The notes under the pieces are model-generated. The model made no database searches and had not been told where the DNA came from. It saw only the letters and a program-made list of their open reading frames with translations. Source: Planctomycetota bacterium (GTDB taxonomy: Bacteria > Planctomycetota > UBA11346). From it: DNA of 11,008 nucleotides. The stretch lies in contig CANIXE010000043.1 of assembly GCA_947470885.1 (NCBI GenBank), positions 1 through 11,008 of the forward strand, given 5' to 3'. Made by a program: the position numbers and the translations under genes. Below, in pieces: positions 1-6,847 of the stretch; within the stretch, counting starts at the first letter, position 1; the number at the start of each line of letters is the position of its first letter.

Positions 1-1391
1 CCAAAAGCTGGATCCGGGGTCGAGGGCGCAAAACCATTGGTTCCACCCGGGGCAACCGGGGCGCCAAAGGCTCCCGGAGTCGTCGGCGCACCGAAGCCTC
101 CGGGAACGGCCGGTGCCACCGGAGGAATCGCGGGCGCAGGCGTCGGAACAACGGGGGCCGAACCACCCTTGGCTGGTAATTTGATCTTTTGGCCAATCCG
201 CAAGTTGGTGGGATTGATCCCGGGATTCAAGGCGACGATGGATTTGACCAGGACATCGACGTCCTTCTTGGATGCTTTCGCGCCCAATTCCCGCTTGGCA
301 ATGACCTGGGGGGTGTCCCCCTTCAGAATGGTGTACTCGGTGCCCTCGGCGACCGGGGCGTTCGCTTCCGGAGCCGGCACAGGAGTCTGAACCGGCGCGG
401 CACCAGCCACGTCCGGGATGGTGAGCTTCTGGCCGACCTTCAGGTGGTCGGGGTTGATGCCGGGATTGGCGCTGACGATCTTCTTCCACTCGGCCTTGCC
501 GCTCTTCTTGCCGTAATACTTCTTGGCGATGTCCGCCAGGTGCTCGCCGGCGGCGACCGTGTGGGTCTTGGTACCCGCGGGGGTCGGAAGGGCATCGTTG
601 CCCGATGTCGGTGCCGGGGAGGTCGTAGCCGGGGGCAGCTTGATGACCTGGCCGATCTTCAGCTCGGTGGAAGGGACCCCGTTGAGCTTCTCAATCTCCT
701 TCCAGCGGCTGGCGGAGCCGAGTTCCCGGGCGGCAATGCTGTGGTAACCATCATTTTTCTTGACGGTATAGGTCCGCTCGCCACCCGGAGCATTGGTCCC
801 ACTGGTGGTGGGTGCGGGAGTCTTGTCGACGGCCGGGATGACGAGCTTCTGGCCCACTTTGACGTGGTTCGGGCTAAGCCCGGGATTGGCTTCGACGATC
901 CGGCGCCACTGCTTGGAAGAACCGTAATAATGAAGGGCAATGTCCCCCAACAACTCACCATTGGCGACCACGTGGAGCTTCTGCTCCTTGGCCTGGGTAG
1001 GAGGCGCCTCGACGGGCACTGGAGCCGGAATCGCCAGATTGCCGCTCAGGTCGTTGCCATTGATTTGCCCCTGGGAATTCCAAGGGGCGACAGTGACCGG
1101 AGCGGTGGTCGAGTTGCCGGTACCGGACAGCGGAGGCATGGGCTGCATGCCCGGAGCGGTGGTGCTACCAATGGACCCGGAAACGCCCGGCGCCAAAGGA
1201 TGATCCGTGGTCAACGGCACCCCAGGAGTGCCATTGACATCCGTCGGTTGGGTGCCATCCGCCAGGCTGATGTCGACTTTCGGCGGTTCCGTGGAAGGCT
1301 CGGACTTGCTCTTCGGGGCGAACACGGCGACCGCGATAAGAGCGATGCAGCACACTGCAACAGAGCCGGCAATGATCACGTCCTTGGACAT
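1..1391 (-). CDS. Membrane-anchored protein with four LysM domains (3' end outside window)
   Basis: The reading frame runs open for 463 codons from ATG at 1391 to the left edge, so the C-terminus is missing. Residues 5-24 form one hydrophobic segment after MSKD, which fits a signal anchor. A Pro/Thr/Ser/Gly-rich spacer (about 28-135) follows, then four LysM domains at about 138-186, 206-253, 276-326 and 351-406. Each ends in a KxGQKLxIP-like strand and three carry an NPG turn. Pro/Ala-rich linkers separate the domains. The tail beyond 410 is low-complexity Pro/Ala/Gly with GFGAP/GAFGAP repeats. LysM domains bind peptidoglycan or other N-acetylglucosamine polymers, so I infer a cell-envelope protein facing the periplasm. 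No catalytic domain is visible, though one could lie beyond the edge. AGGA lies 5 bases before the ATG. It is divergent from the lipoate ligase-family gene. Confidence 0.9.
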   Translation of the reverse strand, partial: MSKDVIIAGSVAVCCIALIAVAVFAPKSKSEPSTEPPKVDISLADGTQPTDVNGTPGVPLTTDHPLAPGVSGSIGSTTAPGMQPMPPLSGTGNSTTAPVTVAPWNSQGQINGNDLSGNLAIPAPVPVEAPPTQAKEQKLHVVANGELLGDIALHYYGSSKQWRRIVEANPGLSPNHVKVGQKLVIPAVDKTPAPTTSGTNAPGGERTYTVKKNDGYHSIAARELGSASRWKEIEKLNGVPSTELKIGQVIKLPPATTSPAPTSGNDALPTPAGTKTHTVAAGEHLADIAKKYYGKKSGKAEWKKIVSANPGINPDHLKVGQKLTIPDVAGAAPVQTPVPAPEANAPVAEGTEYTILKGDTPQVIAKRELGAKASKKDVDVLVKSIVALNPGINPTNLRIGQKIKLPAKGGSAPVVPTPAPAIPPVAPAVPGGFGAPTTPGAFGAPVAPGGTNGFAPSTPDPAF

Positions 1392-1538
1392 GGGAATCCT
1401 GGGGTTGGACCCGCCGGATTGCTCTGGTCGGGTTGGGCGTCACTTAATCGCCCGACTTGGGAACACAACCGATCGCCACATGCCGATATTCACAGCAGGC
1501 CCCTGGCCCTGGACGCCCCCGGCCCACCATCCCCCGCC
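1392..1538. promoter_or_regulatory. Divergent intergenic region with an imperfect hairpin
   Basis: This 147-base spacer separates two divergent starts and must hold both promoters. GTTGGGCG (1432-1439) can pair with CGCCCGAC (1449-1456) across a 9-base AT-rich loop, giving eight pairs of which one is G-U. It could be an operator for either gene or chance. I found no convincing -35/-10 pair. Confidence 0.35.
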
Positions 1539-2270
1539 ATGCTCCGCCAACTCCCCACCCGTGTCGCCGACGGTCCCCAGCAGATGGCCTGGGACGAGGG
1601 CCTGTTGCTCCAGGCCGACCGGCCGGTGGTCCGCCTCTACGCCTGGGCACCCCCGGCGGTCAGCCTGGGCTGTTTCCAGGACTACCAGGACATCGCCCCC
1701 CGTCTGCCCCCGGGCACCCCGGTGGTCCGGCGGATCACCGGCGGCGGGGCGATCTGGCACGAACACGAGGTCACCTACGCCCTCGCGGGCACCCTCGGCC
1801 GGGATGGCCTGCCGGCCTCCGCCCGGGAGGTCTACCCCCTCCTGCATGGGGCGATCCTCGCCGCCCTGGCCGCCCGGGGGGCGACCCTGGCCCTGCAACC
1901 CCAGACCGTGGGGGACCGGCGCTACCGGGCCGAGCCCCGGTGCTTCGCCAGTCCGGCCCAGGACGACCTGATCCATGCCGACGGGGCCAAGACCCTGGGC
2001 AGCGCCGCCCGGGCCCGGGATGGCCGGTTGCTGGTCCACGGCAGCCTGAAGCTGGCCACCAATCCCTGGGATGGCGACGTGGTGGCCGGTTGTGGCCTCA
2101 ACTGGGACCTGGCGGCAGAAGCCCTATTGGCGGGAATCGCCACCGCCCTGGGCCTGACGCTGAGCCCCGGCGAATTCACCGCCGACGAAGAGGTCAGCGC
2201 CGCCGACATCAAGGCCAGCCGCTACGGCGACGCCGGTTGGGTTCGGGAGCGCAGCGGCCTGCGGCCCTGA
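1539..2270 (+). CDS. Lipoate-protein ligase / octanoyltransferase family protein
   Basis: The 243-residue product has the biotin/lipoate A/B ligase catalytic fold. It attaches lipoyl or octanoyl groups to lipoyl domains of 2-oxoacid dehydrogenases or the glycine cleavage system in the cytoplasm. Visible marks are MAWDEGLL (16-23), the hallmark RRITGGGAIWH loop (64-74), the CFASPAQDD strand (135-143), and the conserved lysine K151 in DGAKTLGSA, followed by HGSLKL (167-172). At 243 residues it lacks the C-terminal accessory domain of E. coli LplA (338 residues). It may therefore be a transferase (LipM type) or a split-type ligase, and the sequence does not settle which. The ATG at 1539 is the only sensible start: upstream codons in frame are antisense to the LysM gene and unlike protein. 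There is no Shine-Dalgarno motif before it. It ends 3 bases from the convergent membrane-protein gene. Confidence 0.88.
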   Translation: MLRQLPTRVADGPQQMAWDEGLLLQADRPVVRLYAWAPPAVSLGCFQDYQDIAPRLPPGTPVVRRITGGGAIWHEHEVTYALAGTLGRDGLPASAREVYPLLHGAILAALAARGATLALQPQTVGDRRYRAEPRCFASPAQDDLIHADGAKTLGSAARARDGRLLVHGSLKLATNPWDGDVVAGCGLNWDLAAEALLAGIATALGLTLSPGEFTADEEVSAADIKASRYGDAGWVRERSGLRP

Positions 2271-2273
2271 CCG

Positions 2274-2840
2274 TCAGCGGTACCGGGCATCCAGGGCCAG
2301 CAATCGTTCCCGGGTGGGCATTGTCGCCAGGCCATGGACCAGCAGACCCACGGTGGGCAGGGCCAGCAGCCAGAGCAGCGTCCCGGGAAGTCCCGCCGCC
2401 AAGCCCAGACGGGTGGGCGCCCCCACGGCGATGACCATGTGCCCCGCCGCGGCCCAGGCCAACCAGGCATTGCCGGTGCGGTTGATCACCGCCGCCAGGG
2501 CCAGAGCCCGGTCCCGCAGGGCCACCGGGGCGGTCTCCTTCGCCTGGCGGATCAAGACCCGGCGGGCCGCCTGCCGACGCACCACCAGCAGGCCCGCCCC
2601 CACCACCAGATAAAGCCCTGCCAGCACCGCCACCGGAATGACAGGGATGGATGATTCTACCGCCGGATGCCACAGGTTGAACCCCACCGAGGCCATCGCG
2701 CCCACCAGACCCAGGATCAGGCGTTGACGCTGCATATCCACCAAACGGGGCAACAGCCCCCAACGGTCGATGGAGGTGGCGAGATCCTGGGGCTCGGGCA
2801 TGGCCCCAGGGTCGGGGCCAGCCACCGCCCGCAAGACCAT
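2274..2840 (-). CDS. Small integral membrane protein, four predicted helices
   Basis: I do not recognise the family. The 188-residue product has a polar N-terminus with DRWGLLPRLVDMQRQR (25-40), then hydrophobic segments at about 41-58, 65-87, 124-140 and 145-170. An Arg-rich loop (about 88-112, RRQAARRVLIRQAKETAPVALRDR) lies between the second and third helices and is probably cytoplasmic. It ends in a charged tail (TRERLLALDARYR). The ATG at 2840 follows a perfect AGGAGG six bases upstream, the strongest ribosome binding site in the window. A second ATG at residue 14 is less well placed. It diverges from eboE across 68 bases. Since Ebo proteins are tied to membrane export of metabolites, a link with that module is possible but unproven. 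A substrate cannot be named. Confidence 0.75.
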   Translation of the reverse strand: MVLRAVAGPDPGAMPEPQDLATSIDRWGLLPRLVDMQRQRLILGLVGAMASVGFNLWHPAVESSIPVIPVAVLAGLYLVVGAGLLVVRRQAARRVLIRQAKETAPVALRDRALALAAVINRTGNAWLAWAAAGHMVIAVGAPTRLGLAAGLPGTLLWLLALPTVGLLVHGLATMPTRERLLALDARYR

Positions 2841-2908
2841 CCCGTCCCTCCTGGCCCGTCATCCGCCCCGCCGGTTGACCCGCCCCGGCCCGGGGATCAG
2901 GTTCGGGC
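2841..2908. promoter_or_regulatory. Short divergent spacer before eboE with a GC palindrome
   Basis: The 68-base spacer carries the 5' regions of the membrane-protein gene and eboE. It contains a perfect 13-base palindrome, CCCCGG-C-CCGGGG (2883-2895), 13 bases before the eboE start, and a TTGACC (2875-2880) resembling a -35 box without a good -10. The palindrome could be an operator, but such GC words arise easily by chance here. Confidence 0.3.
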
Positions 2909-4060
2909 ATGCCTCCCCTTGGCTATGGCACCAATCTGCATGCGGCGGAAAGCCTGGAGGACCTGCTGGGCCAGGTCGTGCCCTTCGCCGCCGCCCTGCG
3001 CCAGCGCCTGGCGTGGCCCCAGGTGGGGGCGGACTTGCGCCTGGGCTTCCGGGCCATCGCCGACCTGGGTCAGCCGGCCGCCCGGGCAAAATTGCGTCGG
3101 GCCTTCGACCTGGCGGGAATTTCCGCCCACACGCTCAACGGCTTCCCCCTGGGGGTGTTCCAGGCCCCGGTGGTGAAGGACGCGGCCTACCGCCCGGACT
3201 GGAGCGAACCCGCCCGGTTAGAGGCCAGCCTAGCCCTGATCGACCTGGCCCTGGCCCTGTCCGATGAACCCCTGGTGACCATCAGCACGGTGCCCGGCTG
3301 CTACCTTCCCCACGGCCCGGCGGACCTGACCGCCATCGCCCGGGCCCTGGGCACCTGGGCCGCCGCCGCCTTGATCGCCTGGCAGCGCACCGGCCGGCGG
3401 GTGATCCTCTGCCTGGAACCGGAACCAGGCTGCCTGCTGGCCCACAGCGCCGAGGCCGCCTGGTTCTGGCGGGGGCCCTTGGCGACGTTGGGCGTAGCCG
3501 CCGCCGCAGCAGCCTTGGACGATGATCCGGTGGCCGGGGGCATCGCGGTGACCAACCACCTGGGTCTGTGCTTCGACACCTGCCACGTGGCCCTGGCAGG
3601 GGAGGACCCCGTGGCCGCGGTGGGCCGGCTGAACGCCGCCGGAGTGCCCATCGCCAAGGTCCAGGCCAGCGCCGCCCCGGAAATCGATCCCCGGGATCCC
3701 GCCGCCCTGGCCAGACTGCTGGCCCGGCAGGAACCCCGTTTTTTGCACCAGGCCATGGCCGCCACCGCCGGCGGGTCCCTGGTTTTCGCCGACGACCTGG
3801 ACGGCCTGCCCGCCGCCCTGGCCCGGCTCCCCGGGGCGAGCCTCGCCCGGGCCCACTTCCACATTCCCCTCCATGCGCCCCTGCCGGGCCTGGGGACCAC
3901 CGCCCCGGCCACCGCCCTGGGCCTGGGGGCGGTGCAGGCCGCCGGCTGCACCCACGCCGCGGTGGAAACCTACACCTGGCCGCTGCTGGCGGGCAGCCCC
4001 GAGGCCATCCTCGCCGGCACCGCCGCCGAACTGGCCTGGCTTGCGGAGCGCTGGCCATGA
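2909..4060 (+). CDS. eboE: Metabolite traffic protein EboE (xylose-isomerase-like TIM barrel)
   Basis: The 383-residue product matches the EboE family along its length: YGTNLHAAESLEDLL (6-20), the ISAHTLNGFPLGVFQ block (71-85), VKDAAYRPDWSEPARLE (89-105), VTISTVPGCYLP (123-134), CLEPEPGCLL (168-177), LGLCFDTCHVALA (218-230), HFHIPLHAPLPG (316-327) and THAAVETYTWPLL (348-360). This is a sugar-phosphate isomerase/epimerase-like TIM barrel. E170, D223, H226, H316/H318 and E353 are candidate metal ligands. In cyanobacteria, ebo genes act in moving secondary-metabolite precursors such as the scytonemin monomer to the periplasm. EboE's exact reaction is unknown to me. None of eboA, eboB, eboC, eboD or eboF is in the window. 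The start aligns with the family N-terminus, but the upstream AGG is weak. Its TGA overlaps the next gene's ATG. Confidence 0.88.
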   Translation: MPPLGYGTNLHAAESLEDLLGQVVPFAAALRQRLAWPQVGADLRLGFRAIADLGQPAARAKLRRAFDLAGISAHTLNGFPLGVFQAPVVKDAAYRPDWSEPARLEASLALIDLALALSDEPLVTISTVPGCYLPHGPADLTAIARALGTWAAAALIAWQRTGRRVILCLEPEPGCLLAHSAEAAWFWRGPLATLGVAAAAAALDDDPVAGGIAVTNHLGLCFDTCHVALAGEDPVAAVGRLNAAGVPIAKVQASAAPEIDPRDPAALARLLARQEPRFLHQAMAATAGGSLVFADDLDGLPAALARLPGASLARAHFHIPLHAPLPGLGTTAPATALGLGAVQAAGCTHAAVETYTWPLLAGSPEAILAGTAAELAWLAERWP

Positions 4061-4944
4061 GTTCCTTCGATCACCGTCTGACCGCCGCCACCGCCCTCGC
4101 CAACCGGGATCCCGCTGCCGGCTGGGCTTGCCGTTCCGCCCTGGTGGAAACCGTGGGAAAAACCGAGGATCTCCTCCACCTGGGGGCCTGGGCCGTGCAA
4201 GTGGGCGGGGCCTCCCTGGGGCGCTGGGCGGATGCCATCGACCTCCTGGATGACCTGCGCCGGCATCCCCTGGCGGATGACGACGTGAAGCGCTCCCTGT
4301 GGCGGGGAATGGCCGTCCTCCACCTGGCGGCCGGCGATGCCGACGCCACCCAGCACGCCCTGGGCAAGGGCGTGACCAACGAATCGGAAGCCTGCCGCTT
4401 CGCCGGCCTGGCGGCCCAGACCCTGACCATCCGGGGTCGCCTGACCGAGGCCACGGAGCACCTCCACCGGGCCGCCGCCCTAGCCCGGGACCTGCCCCCG
4501 GGGGATCCGGTGGTGACCCAGACCGCAGTGGTGGTTCACAACATTTTGACCATGGCCCGGAACCACGCCCGGGGCGTCCACCACCTGCTGGAAGCCGGGG
4601 CCGCCGCCGCGGTGGCCGCCGAGGGCCGAGCCGCCGACTGGCAGCGCCGGCACATCGCCCTGTGGGAGGGCGCCCGGGCCACCCTGCTGGCCGGCCATCC
4701 CGTCCAGGCCCTGCACCTGGCCAAAAACCTGATGGCCCTGGAGGACGCCCACGACGCCGGACCCCTGGAACGCAGCCGGACCACCGCCTTGGTCTGCCGG
4801 GCCCAGGCCACCCTCGGCCTGCACGGTCCAGCCAGCGGCAGCCTGGAAGCCTTCCGGGACTTCGCCCACCGGGCGGAACGCCTGGGCGCGGATTTCTCCC
4901 TGGAATTGGCGGAACTGGAGCGCCTGGTGGACGGCCTGCGCTAG
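4057..4944 (+). CDS. Unrecognised alpha-helical repeat (TPR-like) protein coupled to eboE
   Basis: The ATG lies in the ATGA overlap with the eboE stop, and GGAG sits 8 bases upstream inside eboE, so translation is probably coupled. The 295-residue product is Ala/Leu-rich and almost wholly helical, with no signal peptide or membrane segment. Helix pairs resemble TPR or other alpha-solenoid units, for example RSLWRGMAVLHLAAGDADAT (79-98), CRFAGLAAQTLTIRGRLTEA (113-132) with EHLHRAAALARDLPPGDP (134-151), RHIALWEGARATLLAGHPVQ (198-217) and ALVCRAQATLGLHGPA (244-259). GDAD, GRLTEA and GHPVQA are placed like TPR turns. I see no catalytic motif. It does not resemble EboA or any other Ebo protein I know. 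I infer a scaffold or partner for EboE. It ends 6 bases from the convergent cytochrome gene. Confidence 0.82.
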   Translation: MSSFDHRLTAATALANRDPAAGWACRSALVETVGKTEDLLHLGAWAVQVGGASLGRWADAIDLLDDLRRHPLADDDVKRSLWRGMAVLHLAAGDADATQHALGKGVTNESEACRFAGLAAQTLTIRGRLTEATEHLHRAAALARDLPPGDPVVTQTAVVVHNILTMARNHARGVHHLLEAGAAAAVAAEGRAADWQRRHIALWEGARATLLAGHPVQALHLAKNLMALEDAHDAGPLERSRTTALVCRAQATLGLHGPASGSLEAFRDFAHRAERLGADFSLELAELERLVDGLR

Positions 4945-4950
4945 CCTGGC

Positions 4951-5271
4951 CTAGGGCGGCAGCGGGGCATCCCGGGCGACCAGCGCGTAGCGCAGCAGCG
5001 CCTGCTTGTCCACCGACGTCAACGTGGCCCGGGCACTCATCTCCCCGACGTAGAAGGTCCACGCTTTTTCATCATAGGCCCGGGGATCCCGCACCCCGTG
5101 GCACTGGGCGCACTTGGTACGCAGGACCTCCCGACCCCGAAGCAATTCCACCTCGGTGGCGTCGGGGAAACGCCGCTGGGCCTCGATCACCAGGGCCGGA
5201 TCCACCGGCGCCAAGACGACCCCACAGCCGGCCAGGACCAGCCCGGCAATGACGACCAGCATCCTCTTCAT
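4951..5271 (-). CDS. Short monoheme cytochrome c lipoprotein
   Basis: The 106-residue product begins with a lipoprotein signal, MKRMLVVIAGLVLAGC, whose lipobox LAGC puts the lipidated cysteine at C16. The mature part has one CXXCH haem c site (CAQCH, 54-58) in EVLRTKCAQCHGVRDPRAYD, with M78 in VGEMSARA as the likely distal haem ligand. The family is close to small cytochrome c proteins found with diheme oxidases or as electron shuttles. It should be exported, lipid-anchored and given haem by the cytochrome c maturation machinery, none of which is in this window. The ATG at 5271 is chosen because it starts a textbook signal peptide and has GGAG 9 bases upstream; the frame stays open further upstream but reads as antisense to rnd. 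It diverges from rnd over 127 bases. Confidence 0.86.
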   Translation of the reverse strand: MKRMLVVIAGLVLAGCGVVLAPVDPALVIEAQRRFPDATEVELLRGREVLRTKCAQCHGVRDPRAYDEKAWTFYVGEMSARATLTSVDKQALLRYALVARDAPLPP

Positions 5272-5398
5272 GGGCGCGATCTCCGGGACTTCCCGGATAA
5301 GTCCAGCGGGGATACCAATAATCCTGGGACGACCGGACGACCGGACGAAAAAACTCCCCGACATTGCCCAATCCAGCCATTCCCGATCCTGCCCCGCC
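5272..5398. promoter_or_regulatory. Divergent spacer with a dyad and an 8-base tandem repeat
   Basis: Two structures stand out. GGACTT (5286-5291) and AAGTCC (5299-5304) form an inverted repeat with a 7-base centre, immediately beyond the cytochrome gene's ribosome binding site (5281-5284). GGACGACC is repeated 2.75 times head to tail at 5327-5348. An AT-rich patch (5313-5324) could be part of a promoter. The dyad is suitably placed for an operator of the cytochrome gene. No regulator is implied by sequence. Confidence 0.35.
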
Positions 5399-6550
5399 AT
5401 GTCTGACCTGCCCCCCCATGAATGGCTCGATCGTCCCGAACAACTGGCTGCCCTGGGGGAGGCCCTCAAGACCGTCCCCTGGCTGGCCCTGGACTGCGAA
5501 GCCAACAGCATGTTCGTGTACCGCGAACGGCTGTGCCTGCTCCAACTGAATCTCGCCGGCCGCCTGGTGGTGGTGGATCCCCTGCCCCTGCTGGTCGCCG
5601 AAGGCTGGGACGGCAGCGCCCCCAGCAAAAGCCTGGAGGCCCTGCGCCCCGGCCTGGAACGCACCGACCGGCGCCTGTGGCTCCACGGCGGGGAATATGA
5701 TTGTTCCCTCCTGCGCCGGGATTTTGGTATCAACCTGGGGGGCGTCTGGGACACCCAGCAGGCCGCCAGCATGCTGGGCTGGGAACAGTCGGGCTATGGC
5801 GCAGTGGTGGCCAAGACCCTGGACATCCACCTGGCCAAGGCCCACGCCCAGGAGGACTGGGGCCGCCGGCCCCTGGCCACCGAGGCCATCCGCTACGCCC
5901 TGGATGACGTGATCCACCTGCCCAAGGCCGGCGAGCTCCTCGCCGCCGCGGTGGCCAAGGCCGACATTGAGGAAGAACACGCCATCGCCAATGCCGCGGT
6001 GGCGGCCACCACCAGCCACATCGGCTTTGACCCCGCGGCGATGTGGAAGGTCAAAGGCATCCGGGATGTCAGCCGTTCAAATCTTGGTGTCTTCCTCGCC
6101 CTCTACACTTGGCGGGACGGCCTGGCCCGGCAGGCGGACAAGCCCCCCGGCCGGCTGATCAATAACGAGGTCCTCCTGGTCCTCGCCCGCCACGCCCCCA
6201 CCAGCTTCCAGCAGTTGAAGTTGAGCGGTGTCCACGGCCGGATCATGTCCGCCCATGGCGACGAGCTGCTGGCCCTGATCAAAGACGCAAAATCCAAACC
6301 GTTGAATCTGCCGGACGTCCCCCGCCAACGGGAGGTCGCCGAGCACGAGGAGAAGCTGGAGGACAAGCTGAAGGACTGGCGCCGGGCCGAGGCCGCCAAC
6401 CGGGGCGTGCCCCTCCAGGTGGTCCTGCCGGCCAAGGCCCTGGACCACATCAAGCGCCACGGCGCCGGCGAGCTGAGCAGCGTGCCCCAGCTGGGCCCGA
6501 AGCGAATCGCCCGCTACGGCGCGAAGCTCCTCGACCTGTGCCGGATGTGA
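5399..6550 (+). CDS. rnd: Ribonuclease D (DEDDy 3'-5' exoribonuclease with HRDC domain)
   Basis: RNase D trims 3' ends of tRNA precursors and other small RNAs in the cytoplasm using two metal ions. In the 383-residue product the DEDDy residues are visible: D32 and E34 in LALDCEANSMF, D101 in LHGGEYDCSLLRRDFG, and Y166 with D170 in RYALDDVIHL. An HRDC domain follows at about 227-297 (LALYTWRDGLARQADKPPGRLINNE and onward). A charged linker (about 309-335) leads to a C-terminal segment (KALDHIKRHGAGEL through LGPKRIARYGAKLLDL) that looks like a second HRDC-type nucleic-acid-binding unit, as in known RNase D. Length agrees with the family (E. coli about 375). The ATG at 5399 gives the expected N-terminus; earlier in-frame ATGs read as antisense to the cytochrome gene. 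No Shine-Dalgarno motif precedes it. Confidence 0.93.
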   Translation: MSDLPPHEWLDRPEQLAALGEALKTVPWLALDCEANSMFVYRERLCLLQLNLAGRLVVVDPLPLLVAEGWDGSAPSKSLEALRPGLERTDRRLWLHGGEYDCSLLRRDFGINLGGVWDTQQAASMLGWEQSGYGAVVAKTLDIHLAKAHAQEDWGRRPLATEAIRYALDDVIHLPKAGELLAAAVAKADIEEEHAIANAAVAATTSHIGFDPAAMWKVKGIRDVSRSNLGVFLALYTWRDGLARQADKPPGRLINNEVLLVLARHAPTSFQQLKLSGVHGRIMSAHGDELLALIKDAKSKPLNLPDVPRQREVAEHEEKLEDKLKDWRRAEAANRGVPLQVVLPAKALDHIKRHGAGELSSVPQLGPKRIARYGAKLLDLCRM

Positions 6551-6608
6551 TCGTGAATCCGGCGAAATGAATGAAATAATGGGCACCTCACTTCACGTGC
6601 GGGCCGCG

Positions 6609-6673
6609 ACACTGGGAGCGCCGAGCGCCTCCTCGGCTCGAACACTGGGAACGCCGAGCGCCTGCTCGGCATC
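6609..6673 (+). repeat. Two tandem copies of a palindromic dispersed repeat, forward orientation
   Basis: Two units at 6609-6640 and 6642-6673 begin ACACTGGGA and share the core GCCGAGCGCC-T-N-CTCGGC with only a few differences, at a 33-base period. Each core can fold with GCCGAG pairing to CTCGGC (6-base stem). The core is the reverse complement of the units at 6721-6821. They lie in the 297-base gap between rnd and truA, about 60 bases after the rnd stop. Repeats of this kind behave like REP or BIME elements: hairpin formers scattered between genes. The family resemblance is from memory. Confidence 0.85.
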
Positions 6674-6690
6674 GGAACAACGCGACCAGA

Positions 6691-6821
6691 CCAACCCACG
6701 TCAGTCCCCGGAATGTGCGCCACCGAGGCCGAGCTGGCGCTCGGCGCTCCCAGCGAATTCCAGCCCACGTCGCCCCATGACCGATGGCACCACCGAGGCC
6801 GAGCTGGCGCTCGGCGCTCCC
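6691..6821 (-). repeat. Two tandem copies of the same repeat, reverse orientation, about 70-base period
   Basis: Cores at 6721-6751 and 6791-6821 are identical over 31 bases, starting CACCGAGGCC and ending CGGCGCTCCC. Each contains a perfect hairpin GCCGAGC-TGGC-GCTCGGC (7-base stem, 4-base loop). A conserved box CCRRCCCACGTC-like (6691-6702 and 6760-6771) lies about 20-30 bases before each core, so the true unit is about 60-70 bases long. These copies point against the pair at 6609-6673, so the whole block could fold as a large inverted structure. The last unit ends 26 bases before the truA start. The rest of the rnd-truA gap (6551-6608 and 6822-6847) shows nothing recognisable. Confidence 0.87.
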
Positions 6822-6847
6822 GGGGCGCACCCCACAAGACGCTGACC

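Noticed and set aside
189..1538. 450-codon open frame on the plus strand joined in frame to the lipoate ligase family gene
   Set aside because: It is antisense to the LysM gene, whose four domains are clear. The plus-strand translation has no family character; long antisense frames are expected at this GC content.
2875..2909. TTGACC-based promoter giving a leaderless eboE transcript
   Set aside because: No -10 element with more than two matches lies at the right distance.
2209..2910. A 233-residue minus-strand frame overlapping the membrane-protein gene
   Set aside because: It is Gly/Pro-rich with no domain. The competing 188-residue frame has four membrane helices and a perfect ribosome binding site.
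3230..5062. 610-codon minus-strand open frame across eboE and its partner
   Set aside because: The translation is Gly/Pro/Arg-rich low-complexity text opposite two well-supported genes, so I treat it as a GC shadow.
6609..6821. CRISPR array
   Set aside because: The copies face both ways, have unequal spacing and no uniform spacers, and no cas gene is nearby.
6713..6847. A 45-residue N-terminal extension of TruA starting inside the repeats
   Set aside because: The extension translates repeat DNA and does not resemble any TruA N-terminus; the family begins at the ATG at 6848.
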